Assembly (NCBI GenBank): GCA_002378975.1
Contig: DFST01000125.1
Span: forward strand, 1 to 5,651
Direction: 5' to 3'
Source: Chitinophagaceae bacterium UBA3430
Lineage (GTDB): Bacteria > Bacteroidota > Bacteroidia > Chitinophagales > Chitinophagaceae
Length of the DNA: 5,651 nucleotides
Both the position numbers and the translations under genes were made by a program. The notes below the pieces were generated by a model. It was not told the DNA's origin and searched no databases. It worked only from the letters and a program-made list of their open reading frames with translations. This document shows, one piece after another, positions 1-5,651 of the stretch (position 1 is its first letter; each line of letters opens with the position of its first letter).

Positions 1-816
1 TACTTACAAGAGATTTCTAAAATCTCGATGATTACTCCGGAAGAGGAGACGCATCTGGCGCAGCGGATCAAAATGTTTAACCGGAATCCGGAAGATTCTC
101 AGCGCGCGCTGGATAAATTGGTTCAGGCCAACTTGCGTTTCGTCGTATCCGTAGCCAAACAATATCAACATCAGGGTCTTTCGCTTAGCGATTTGATCAA
201 CGAGGGCAACCTAGGTTTGATCAAAGCTGCCCAGCGTTTTGATGAGACCAAAGGTTTTAAATTCATTTCCTACGCCGTTTGGTGGATCCGTCAGTCTATT
301 CTGCAGGCTTTGGCCGAGCAAGGTCGTCTGGTCCGCTTGCCACAGAACAAGATCGGCACCTACAACAAAGCCAACAAGGCCTACATGGCCTTTGAACAAG
401 AACACGAACGCGAGCCTTCGACAGAAGAATTGGCTGAGTTATTGGAAATGAGCGAAACGGAGATCAATAATATTTTCCAAAGCAATACCCGGCACACTTC
501 TCTGGATGCTCCCGTACACGAAGCAGAGGATGTGGCTATGGGTGATTTGCTGGAAGGAAGTGACGATACGGATGACGAGGTGATGAAGGATTCGCTGCGC
601 AACGAGATCCGCCGGGTACTTAAATCGCTTTCTCCTCGTGAAGCTGAAATCGTGAATGCTTATTTTGGATTGGATGGAGAGAACGGTGTTACCATCGAGC
701 AGATTGGGGTTAAGTACGATCTCACCAAAGAACGTATTCGTCAGATCAAAGAACGTGCGATCAAGCGTTTGCAAAAGGCACGCTACAGCAGCGCCTTGAA
801 AGCATATCTCGGTTAA
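1..816 (+). CDS. rpoD: RNA polymerase primary sigma factor RpoD (sigma-70 family), 5' end missing
   Basis: This is the housekeeping sigma factor, which directs core RNA polymerase to most promoters. The reading frame is open from base 1 (YLQEISKIS precedes the first in-window ATG at 28). That stretch is the conserved region 1.2 entry of RpoD, so the true start lies upstream and only about 15-20 residues are probably missing. The 271 visible residues cover: region 1.2 (codons 1-40); region 2 (about 44-110) with NLRFVVSVAK, the core-binding DLINEGNLGLIKAA and the -10 reading/melting segment SYAVWWIRQSILQAL; region 3 (about 111-165); an acidic linker rich in Asp/Glu (about 170-195); and region 4 (about 208-262) with LSPREAEIV and the helix-turn-helix LTKERIRQIKERAIKRL. 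There is no room for a region 1.1, as is usual for the roughly 290-residue Bacteroidota RpoD. The gene ends in TAA and is followed by an intrinsic terminator. Stress-type paralogues are possible in principle, but the region 2 and 4 motifs fit the primary factor. Confidence 0.95.
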   Translation, partial: YLQEISKISMITPEEETHLAQRIKMFNRNPEDSQRALDKLVQANLRFVVSVAKQYQHQGLSLSDLINEGNLGLIKAAQRFDETKGFKFISYAVWWIRQSILQALAEQGRLVRLPQNKIGTYNKANKAYMAFEQEHEREPSTEELAELLEMSETEINNIFQSNTRHTSLDAPVHEAEDVAMGDLLEGSDDTDDEVMKDSLRNEIRRVLKSLSPREAEIVNAYFGLDGENGVTIEQIGVKYDLTKERIRQIKERAIKRLQKARYSSALKAYLG

Positions 817-842
817 TTGAATAATGGGTTAGCAAGTGAAAA

Positions 843-874
843 GGATCCGGAGCGTCAAAGGCTCCGGATTTTTT
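843..874 (+). terminator. Intrinsic terminator after rpoD
   Basis: A perfect 9-bp inverted repeat (ATCCGGAGC at 845-853, GCTCCGGAT at 861-869) encloses a 7-base loop. It is followed by a T-run (869-874) and preceded by an A-run (839-842). This is a textbook rho-independent terminator, 28 bases after the rpoD stop. It also lies just upstream of the next start codon (889), so it could double as a leader hairpin for that gene. Confidence 0.82.
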
Positions 875-888
875 ATAAGCGTTTTAAG

Positions 889-1776
889 ATGAAAAAAAGG
901 AATTGTATTTTGATCGGGTGGTTGGTGCTGCTGACCGGGTGTGAGAAGGCCGTCGATCTCAATCTAAATGCCGTGGCCCCCAAAATCGTGGTAGAAGCCA
1001 CGATCGAAAACGATCAACCTCCACAGGTTATCTTGACCAATAGTTTCCAATATTTTTCGGCCATCAACCTAACAGACCTAAGCAATTCCTTTGTGCGGGG
1101 TGCAGAAATCGAAATTTCAAATGGCAGGTCAACGCATCGGTTAAAAGAATACCGACTCGAGCCTTTCCCGGGCATTTCACTTTTTTATTACGGAATCGAC
1201 TCTTCCCAATTGGCTAGCGCTTTTCTGGGTGAGCTAAATACGAACTATACACTCACCATTCGTTCGGCTGGGTCGGTTTATACCGCACAAACAAAGATTC
1301 CGAACATTACCCGACGGATTGATTCCTTGTATTGGAAGCCTGCCCCGGCACTATTGAACGATACCAGCAAAGTGGCCTTGATGTTTCGTGGTACCGATAC
1401 ACCCGGTCTGGGGGATTATATCCGGTACTTCACCAAGCAAAATCGTGATCCGTTTTACCCCGGACTTAATTCGGTATTTGACGACCAATTCATTGATGGC
1501 AGCTCGTTCGACGTACAGATTGAGCGCGGGGTTCCCCGTGGTGCCGGCCTGAGTGAAGGGTATTCTTTTTTCAATCGGGGCGATACGGTGGTTTTCAAAC
1601 TCTGTAACATCGACAAGGCCTGTTTCGATTTTTGGCGAACCATGGAATTCTCGTACGCCAGCGTAGGCAATCCCTTTTCTTCACCTACCCGGGTAATCTC
1701 GAATATACAGGGAGAGGCTCTGGGTTATTTTGGTGGCTATGCGGCCCAGTACAAACAACTCATCATTCCCCGCTAA
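889..1776 (+). CDS. DUF4249-type outer-membrane lipoprotein
   Basis: This encodes a 295-residue predicted lipoprotein of unknown biochemical role. I chose the ATG at 889 because it places a classic type II signal directly at the N-terminus: MKKR, a hydrophobic stretch (residues 7-15), then lipobox LTGC with Cys18. The same frame is open upstream from a TTG at 817, but that extension would run through the terminator hairpin and push the signal peptide inward. After the Cys come EK and a 'P-K-I-VVEATIEND-PP-V-LTNS' stretch (about residues 30-52), then a C-terminal GEALGYFGGYAAQ (about 276-288). These beta-rich start and end motifs resemble the DUF4249 family of Bacteroidota. Family members are often encoded beside TonB-dependent receptors, so a surface nutrient-uptake role is the usual guess; no such receptor is visible here. 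Length is normal and no frameshift is seen. The family call is from recognition, not a search. Confidence 0.8.
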   Translation: MKKRNCILIGWLVLLTGCEKAVDLNLNAVAPKIVVEATIENDQPPQVILTNSFQYFSAINLTDLSNSFVRGAEIEISNGRSTHRLKEYRLEPFPGISLFYYGIDSSQLASAFLGELNTNYTLTIRSAGSVYTAQTKIPNITRRIDSLYWKPAPALLNDTSKVALMFRGTDTPGLGDYIRYFTKQNRDPFYPGLNSVFDDQFIDGSSFDVQIERGVPRGAGLSEGYSFFNRGDTVVFKLCNIDKACFDFWRTMEFSYASVGNPFSSPTRVISNIQGEALGYFGGYAAQYKQLIIPR

Positions 1777-1778
1777 GC

Positions 1779-1807
1779 TTGATCGAAGGTGGAAACGCGT
1801 ATTTTCG
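1779..1807 (+). promoter_or_regulatory. Candidate Bacteroidota-type promoter for trxB-folB
   Basis: TTG at 1779-1781 and TATTTTCG at 1800-1807 are separated by 18 bases. This fits the Bacteroidota promoter pattern (-33 TTG, -7 TAnnTTTG, spacing about 19) with one mismatch in the -7 box. The box ends 21 bases before the trxB ATG, giving a short leader. The elements are seen directly; promoter activity is inferred. Confidence 0.42.
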
Positions 1808-1828
1808 TAACCTAAATTCATTGTTACC

Positions 1829-2770
1829 ATGACTTCTGCGGAGCAAGTTTCTTGTTTGATCATTGGTTCCGGCCCGGCCGGATACACCGCTGCGATCTAT
1901 GCCAGTCGGGCTGGATTGAATCCGGTCTTGTATCAAGGTATTCAGCCGGGTGGTCAACTAACCATTACCACTGAAGTAGAGAACTATCCGGGATATCCCG
2001 ATGGGATACAAGGCCCCGATATGATGGTGCATTTTGAAAAACAAGCTGCTCGTATGGGCGCTGATATTCGATATGGATTGGCTACCGCCGTTGATTTCAC
2101 GGGGCCCGTTCATCGTGTACAAATCGATGAGGAGAAATGGATCGAAGCTCAATCGGTGATCATTTGTACCGGCGCGAGTGCCAAATGGCTGGGATTGGAA
2201 AGTGAACAGCGCTTAAATGGTCACGGAGTCAGCGCTTGCGCCGTTTGCGATGGTTTCTTTTTTAAAGGCAAGGAAGTGGCCATTGTTGGAGCAGGCGATA
2301 CCGCAGCGGAGGAAGCGCTCTATCTTTCCAAGATATGTTCCAAAGTCAATATGATCGTACGTAGAGGCGAAATGCGCGCCAGTAAAGTGATGCAGGACCG
2401 TGTATTGAAAACATCCAACATCGAAGTGCATTGGCATTCCGTTACTGAAGAAGTGTTGGGGGAAAAGGTGGTGACCGGAGTTCGAATAAAGAATATGGAG
2501 TCGGGCCAATCGACCGATCTGGCCGTTAGTGCCTTTTTCGTTGCCATCGGACATCAGCCCAACTCTGACTTTTTCAAACCATGGATCGAAATGGATGAGG
2601 CCGGGTATATTTTGACCACACCTGGCACGAGCCGAACCAACATCACCGGTGTATTTGCAGCCGGGGATGTGCAGGATAAAACCTATCGTCAAGCCGTTAC
2701 GGCGGCTGGAAGTGGTTGCATGGCAGCTTTGGATGCAGAACGGTATTTGAGTGCAGCCGGTTTTCATTGA
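1829..2770 (+). CDS. trxB: Thioredoxin-disulfide reductase
   Basis: This is the cytoplasmic flavoenzyme that passes electrons from NADPH through FAD and a redox disulfide to thioredoxin (EC 1.8.1.9). The 313 residues match the low-molecular-weight bacterial type. They show the FAD-binding GSGPAG (13-18), the PGGQL-TT-VENYPG segment (about 40-55), the active-site CAVC (Cys137 and Cys140, followed by DGFFFKGK), a second nucleotide-binding GAGDTA (154-159), and the Arg pair RR (178-179) with a downstream ASKVMQDR typical of NADPH 2'-phosphate recognition. The C-terminal FAD motif AAGDVQDKTYRQAVTAAGSG runs from 277 to 296. All key residues are present. The NADPH motif reads GAGDTAAEEA where GGGDSA-EEA is commoner, a mild variation. 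The ATG at 1829 puts the FAD motif at the usual distance from the N-terminus. No Shine-Dalgarno is visible. folB follows after 4 bases, suggesting one transcript. Confidence 0.96.
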   Translation: MTSAEQVSCLIIGSGPAGYTAAIYASRAGLNPVLYQGIQPGGQLTITTEVENYPGYPDGIQGPDMMVHFEKQAARMGADIRYGLATAVDFTGPVHRVQIDEEKWIEAQSVIICTGASAKWLGLESEQRLNGHGVSACAVCDGFFFKGKEVAIVGAGDTAAEEALYLSKICSKVNMIVRRGEMRASKVMQDRVLKTSNIEVHWHSVTEEVLGEKVVTGVRIKNMESGQSTDLAVSAFFVAIGHQPNSDFFKPWIEMDEAGYILTTPGTSRTNITGVFAAGDVQDKTYRQAVTAAGSGCMAALDAERYLSAAGFH

Positions 2771-2774
2771 TGCC

Positions 2775-3137
2775 ATGACCGGGACCATTACACTCACCTT
2801 GCTTGATTTGCGATTCTTTGCCCATCACGGATGGTATGAGGAGGAAACGCGACAAGGGCAGACCTTTCTGGTCAATGCCTGGATATCTTATGCAGAGCCC
2901 ACAACCAACATCACGGAATTGTCAACCACCATTGACTACACCGAGATCCATTCGATTTTGGTCGATCAAATGAATCGTCCGCGCAAATTATTGGAGGAAT
3001 TGACTCAATCCATCTTGGATGAAATCCGGTCTCGATTTACGCAGGTTAATCACATAAAATTACAGATTGAAAAATTGGCCCCACCGGTACCCGGGTTCAA
3101 TGGCCGGTTGGGCATTACACTGGAAAGACGGTACTAG
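2775..3137 (+). CDS. folB: Dihydroneopterin aldolase
   Basis: This folate-pathway enzyme cleaves 7,8-dihydroneopterin to 6-hydroxymethyl-7,8-dihydropterin and glycolaldehyde (EC 4.1.2.25), and normally works as a cytosolic oligomer of a small tunnel-fold subunit. From the ATG at 2775 the protein is 120 residues, the usual size. Visible hallmarks are LLDLRFFAHHGWYEEE near the N-terminus (HHG at 17-19, Glu22), the IDYTEI motif (Tyr55), LLEELTQSI (Glu74/75) and the catalytic-type lysine in IEKLAPPVPG (Lys100). These fall almost exactly where the substrate-binding and catalytic residues sit in characterised enzymes. An in-frame GTG at 2751, inside trxB, would add 8 residues (MQPVFIDA); I prefer the ATG because it gives the normal N-terminus and sits 4 bases after the trxB stop. 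No other folate genes are in the window. The stop overlaps the convergent MATE stop. Confidence 0.93.
   Translation: MTGTITLTLLDLRFFAHHGWYEEETRQGQTFLVNAWISYAEPTTNITELSTTIDYTEIHSILVDQMNRPRKLLEELTQSILDEIRSRFTQVNHIKLQIEKLAPPVPGFNGRLGITLERRY
3070..3113 (-). terminator. Candidate intrinsic terminator for the MATE gene, inside folB
   Basis: Read on the minus strand, GCCCAACCGG (3113-3104) pairs with CCGGTGGGGC (3087-3078) over ten positions with a single A-G mismatch and a 16-base loop. A T5 run (3074-3070) follows 3 bases after the stem. It begins about 20 bases after the MATE stop codon. The pairing is seen directly. Terminator function is inferred; the long loop and the gap before the T-run make it imperfect, and it lies in the folB coding region, so selection on the protein may explain part of it. 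Confidence 0.42.
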
Positions 3138-3158
3138 ATCTCTTTGTTTTTCCATTTT
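3121..3158 (+). terminator. Weak candidate terminator for trxB-folB
   Basis: TGGAAAGACGG (3121-3131) can pair with TTGTTTTTCCA (3144-3154) over 11 positions, three of them G-U, with a 12-base loop, followed by TTTT (3155-3158). It spans the folB stop codon and reaches into the 3' end of the MATE gene. It is A/U-rich and would be weak; it is listed only because no better plus-strand terminator is visible near the end of folB. Confidence 0.2.
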
Positions 3159-4498
3159 CCGGAACGCAGATACCACCACGAAGGGATAAATAAGCTGGTC
3201 CAATACAGCCACTCACTCATCCAGCTATACAGAATGGGTAAGTGGAAATAATCCGTGACCAGATAAACGTAGATGCAATAACCAACAATGGCCCCGGCTT
3301 CAATCTTAAATGTTACCCGTGTGTTTCCGGAGCCGGTCACAGCATTTAAAAAGATGGTGCAAAAGGACATCAAGATCATGGCTACGGTTACTACGCGCAA
3401 CACGGGTATCGCCGCTATCATGAATGCCTCGTCTTGTCCAAACAAGGAAAGCAGCATTTCTGGCCAGATATTCAGGACCAAACAAATGGTTACCGTAGCG
3501 GCCATGCTCATGTAAAGGATTCGGCGGATTAATATAGGAACATCTTCTGCTCGGCCTTGTCCGATCAGGTTGCTGACCATGGTACTGGTGGTGGCTGCGA
3601 AGGCCCAAGTCAGACAGCCGGGTAATCCGAACATATTCCGCATCACGTTGGAAACCTTTAAGGCCATGGCGCCATGGTGTTCGATCAATAAAAAGAAATA
3701 CTGCCAACTGACGATGCTGATGGCTGTTTGAAACATGAGCGGGGCGGAGACCTCCAGAATATGACGGGCATAGGTACGGTCAAAGCGGATCGTTTGAAAC
3801 AAAGAGAATTCCCGTCCGATCCCACGTTGTCGAATGACCGCATAAATGGTGATCAACCCAATGGCTTCTGCCAAGATTGAGGCAAAGGCGGCTCCTTGAA
3901 ATCCCCACTCCGGGAAACCCCAGTTTCCGAAGATCAACACATAGTCAAAAAAAACATTGGTGCCGGCTTCCATCAATGTTCCAATGATCAACCATCGACT
4001 TTGATTGATGCCCACCAACAACGCATTGCGTAACTGATATATATAAAGTAGGGGCAAACCCCAAACACGGACCTGCAGGAAGTCAATGGCTTTTTTGGAA
4101 AGGGCATCGCTTTGTAAGATCCGATCGAAAAGTATGGGAGTGGCCGTATAGGTTAATACAATCCCTAAGACCGATAGACCGATTCCAATCCAAATACCTT
4201 GTGTAAATAATTTACCGATCTCTTCCGGTCGGTCTTGTCCGGCTCGTCGGGCAATCAAGGTTTGTAATCCGTTATTGAGGCCATATCCAATGGCGGCGAA
4301 AATCAGATAATAAACACCGGTGATGCCTCCAACCGCCATCGCATCCGGGTCGGCGGAATAATGGCCCAGGAAAATAGTATTGATCAGGAAGTTGACTTGG
4401 GGAATGAAAATGGCAAAACTGATCGGTATGGCCAATTTCCAGATCTGACGGTAGGAATTGGATAATTTTAGATCTGTATGGGTGCCGGTATTTGACAT
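3134..4498 (-). CDS. MATE-family multidrug/metabolite efflux transporter
   Basis: This is a 454-residue inner-membrane antiporter of the MATE (NorM/DinF-like) family, which exports drugs or metabolites using a Na+ or H+ gradient; substrate and ion cannot be read from the sequence. The protein is highly hydrophobic along its length, consistent with about 12 membrane helices arranged as two related halves. The loop ARRAGQDRPEEIGKLF (about 83-98) in the first half matches SNLIGQGRAEDVPILI (about 309-324) in the second, the usual internal repeat. NAVTGSGNTRVTF (385-397) is the typical late-half motif. I start it at the ATG at 4498 (MSNTGTHTDLKLSN). An in-frame TTG at 4522 would add 8 residues, but would place the start inside the divergent promoter spacer. 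The gene is alone on its strand, convergent with folB and divergent from the DUF3822 gene, so it is probably transcribed on its own. Length is normal and no frameshift is seen. Confidence 0.92.
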   Translation of the reverse strand: MSNTGTHTDLKLSNSYRQIWKLAIPISFAIFIPQVNFLINTIFLGHYSADPDAMAVGGITGVYYLIFAAIGYGLNNGLQTLIARRAGQDRPEEIGKLFTQGIWIGIGLSVLGIVLTYTATPILFDRILQSDALSKKAIDFLQVRVWGLPLLYIYQLRNALLVGINQSRWLIIGTLMEAGTNVFFDYVLIFGNWGFPEWGFQGAAFASILAEAIGLITIYAVIRQRGIGREFSLFQTIRFDRTYARHILEVSAPLMFQTAISIVSWQYFFLLIEHHGAMALKVSNVMRNMFGLPGCLTWAFAATTSTMVSNLIGQGRAEDVPILIRRILYMSMAATVTICLVLNIWPEMLLSLFGQDEAFMIAAIPVLRVVTVAMILMSFCTIFLNAVTGSGNTRVTFKIEAGAIVGYCIYVYLVTDYFHLPILYSWMSEWLYWTSLFIPSWWYLRSGKWKNKEI

Positions 4499-4503
4499 AG
4501 GCG

Positions 4504-4511
4504 CGAAGGTA
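4504..4511 (-). promoter_or_regulatory. Candidate -7 box for the MATE gene
   Basis: On the minus strand this reads TACCTTCG, one mismatch from the Bacteroidota -7 consensus TAnnTTTG and with the same TTCG ending as the candidate trxB box. Only 5 bases separate it from the MATE ATG (4498), so transcription would begin at or next to the start codon. No TTG is found at the -33 position, which weakens the call. Confidence 0.33.
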
Positions 4512-4524
4512 AACCTAGGCAATT

Positions 4525-4532
4525 TAAATTTG
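4525..4532 (+). promoter_or_regulatory. Candidate -7 box for DUF3822-rsmD
   Basis: TAAATTTG matches the Bacteroidota -7 consensus TAnnTTTG exactly and ends 26 bases before the ATG at 4559. There is no TTG at the expected -33 position, and this A/T-rich spacer also offers a poorer box, TATTATTG (4535-4542). Function is inferred. Confidence 0.42.
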
Positions 4533-4558
4533 TCTATTATTGCAACTCGTCAGTCAAC

Positions 4559-5350
4559 ATGCAAACCGATAAATTTCACTTAGACCCTGCTTGTAATCCC
4601 AACACTTGGTTGTTGTGGATCGGTGCTTCCCAATATGGTTCCTTGTGTATGGATTCATCCACCGGAATCGTTAAGCAACTTGAATACCGGGATCATGATC
4701 TGTATGGCTCCGATGTATTTGTTCGGCATGCTGCGGAATTGTTTTCCGATCGTGCGGCCATTCAAACGATCCGGGTTGCCTTTCGACTGAATGAGTGGTG
4801 TTGGACACCAACCGCTTTTACGTCCGAAAAAGAGGCTGTGCAGAAATGGATCGCTCCATTCTGGCCCGATCGGATCGGCCATCGTTGGGTGGCTGATGGC
4901 GATGGTCTGCTGGATGCGACGGCCTGGGTATGGACGCCCGATCACATTCGAGACCAATTGCATCATCTCTGCAATAGGGTCGAATACAAGCATGCAGCCG
5001 GTTTTAGTCAGTCGACCCAATCAACCGATGCCACCCACGTTCAGTTGGTACGCCTACATAATGATTGCTGGATCACCTTGATCCAAGCAAATCGTTTCCT
5101 TTATGGCCAACCACACCGAATTGAAACCGAAGGGGATCTACTCTATGTATTGGCCGGATTGATCGATCGATTTTCGTTGAACTGGTCCAACATAGACATA
5201 AGCTTATCGGGCCAGTGGGCATTGGAGTCGGAGCTGATTGCCGCCTTAAAAAAACGTACGGAACGGATCGCCTATACAGGTAGTCCTTTTTCGTTTTCCG
5301 AACCCGCGCATTGGTTTACTCCGCTCTACGATCTTTTTATATGCGCATAA
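4559..5350 (+). CDS. DUF3822 family protein, function unknown
   Basis: This is a 263-residue soluble protein with no signal peptide or membrane segment. I recognise it as DUF3822, an uncharacterised family of Bacteroidota, from three things: its length (about 260), its position directly upstream of rsmD, and its motifs. These include LCMDSSTGIVKQLEYRDHD (about 29-47); QANRFLYGQPHRIETEGDLLY (176-196), where a short 'anything useful in the sequence' strand pair leads into an acidic helix; DISLSGQWALESELIAALKK (213-232); and a C-terminal HWFTPLYDLFICA. The alternation of beta-hairpins with an LSG turn followed by a helix resembles actin-like (ASKHA) ATPase folds, but I see no convincing phosphate-binding loop, so this is only a suggestion. 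The protein is unusually rich in Trp (for example NEWCWTP, TAWVWTP, about 79-84 and 121-127). Its stop overlaps the rsmD start by 10 bases, implying coupled translation and perhaps a linked role. The family call is from memory, not a search. Confidence 0.78.
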   Translation: MQTDKFHLDPACNPNTWLLWIGASQYGSLCMDSSTGIVKQLEYRDHDLYGSDVFVRHAAELFSDRAAIQTIRVAFRLNEWCWTPTAFTSEKEAVQKWIAPFWPDRIGHRWVADGDGLLDATAWVWTPDHIRDQLHHLCNRVEYKHAAGFSQSTQSTDATHVQLVRLHNDCWITLIQANRFLYGQPHRIETEGDLLYVLAGLIDRFSLNWSNIDISLSGQWALESELIAALKKRTERIAYTGSPFSFSEPAHWFTPLYDLFICA

Positions 5351-5651
5351 TCAGTGGACAATTCGGCGGACGTCGTTTTCAGCCGCCTACGCACATGCCG
5401 CACACCCGGCCCACTACGGATCTGGCAAAGGAGGGGTTATTCAATAGTTTGCAGCATCAGCTTGATTTTGAAGACCTCAAAACCTTGGATCTTTTTGGAG
5501 GAACAGGCAGCATTAGTTATGAACTGGCATCGCGGGGTGTTGATGATCTCACCATCGTGGAAAAAGATCCCATCATGCATGCATTCATCTGTAAGACTGC
5601 CGAGCAATTGAAGATCGAAAACATACAGGTCATCAAGATGGATGTTTTTAA
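5341..5651 (+). CDS. rsmD: 16S rRNA (guanine966-N2)-methyltransferase RsmD, 3' end cut off
   Basis: This SAM-dependent enzyme methylates G966 of 16S rRNA in the small subunit (EC 2.1.1.171). The first 103 residues are present, about half of a normal 180-200-residue protein; the frame is open at the window end. Diagnostic features are MRIISGQFGGRRF at the start, RPTTDLAKEGLFNSL (23-37), the SAM-binding motif I DLFGGTGSISYELASRG (50-66), and an acidic strand end IVEKDP (72-77) that would hold the SAM ribose. The catalytic DPPF/Y-type motif lies beyond the window, so activity cannot be confirmed here. The ATG at 5341 gives exactly the family N-terminus and sits inside the last codons of the DUF3822 gene (10-base overlap). 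No Shine-Dalgarno is seen, so translation probably depends on ribosomes finishing the upstream gene. Confidence 0.93.
   Translation, partial: MRIISGQFGGRRFQPPTHMPHTRPTTDLAKEGLFNSLQHQLDFEDLKTLDLFGGTGSISYELASRGVDDLTIVEKDPIMHAFICKTAEQLKIENIQVIKMDVF

Noticed and set aside
439..774. Minus-strand open frame (111 codons) opposite rpoD
   Set aside because: It is antisense to conserved sigma regions 3-4, with low-information composition and no family resemblance.
817..888. N-terminal extension of the DUF4249 protein from a TTG at 817
   Set aside because: It would translate through the terminator hairpin and bury the lipoprotein signal peptide 24 residues in; the ATG at 889 gives a standard signal.
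2213..2797. Long minus-strand open frame (194 codons) opposite trxB
   Set aside because: It lies wholly antisense to the highly conserved trxB, shows no recognisable domain, and is best explained as a by-product of trxB codon composition.
3306..3707. Alternative-frame open frame (133 codons) inside the MATE gene
   Set aside because: It runs on the same strand as MATE in another frame, is rich in His/Arg with no hydrophobic pattern, and looks like an out-of-frame shadow.
2753..5003. Short direct repeat GCAGCCGGTTTT (2753-2764 and near 4995)
   Set aside because: It has two copies only, in unrelated coding contexts over 2 kb apart, consistent with chance.
4655..5020. Minus-strand open frame (121 codons) opposite the DUF3822 gene
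   Set aside because: It is antisense to an intact gene and has no domain or promoter support.
5354..5611. Plus-strand open frame (85 codons) near the right edge
   Set aside because: It is a shifted frame of rsmD, whose correct frame from 5341 shows RPTTD and DLFGGTG.
1..5651. Possible defence system, mobile element, CRISPR array or RNA gene
   Set aside because: The window is filled by recognisable housekeeping, transport and envelope genes with spacers of about 75 bases or less; I saw no terminal inverted repeats, integrase or transposase, repeat-spacer pattern, or tRNA/rRNA signature.

Overview
The window looks like ordinary chromosomal DNA of a member of the Bacteroidota, most likely near Chitinophagales/Sphingobacteriales (the order is an inference). 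The evidence is a short RpoD without region 1.1, a DUF4249 lipoprotein, a DUF3822 gene joined to rsmD, start codons without a clear Shine-Dalgarno sequence, and promoter-like TAnnTTTG-type boxes in place of the classical -10/-35. It holds seven protein genes; the first and last are cut by the window edges. There is no tRNA, rRNA, insertion sequence, CRISPR array or phage gene, and no non-coding stretch longer than about 75 bases.

Left part, plus strand (1-1776): the 3' portion of rpoD (primary sigma factor), a strong intrinsic terminator at 843-874, then a DUF4249 outer-membrane lipoprotein gene that starts only 14 bases after the terminator T-run. No TonB-dependent receptor gene, the usual partner of DUF4249, lies beside it in the window.

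Middle, plus strand (1777-3137): a probable promoter (1779-1807) drives trxB (thioredoxin reductase), followed 4 bases later by folB (dihydroneopterin aldolase). folB meets a convergent minus-strand MATE efflux gene (3134-4498). The two stop codons share one palindromic CTAG, and each gene's candidate terminator hairpin lies inside or across the coding region of the other.

Right part (4499-5651): a 60-base divergent spacer carries promoter-like boxes on both strands, for the MATE gene leftward and for DUF3822-rsmD rightward. The DUF3822 gene overlaps the start of rsmD (16S rRNA G966 methyltransferase) by 10 bases, so the two are probably co-translated.

Most of these genes are housekeeping functions (transcription, redox, folate, rRNA modification). 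I see no hidden multi-gene defence or mobile system. The points worth a second look are the DUF3822-rsmD pairing, the compact gene borders, and a marked excess of GATC tetramers.
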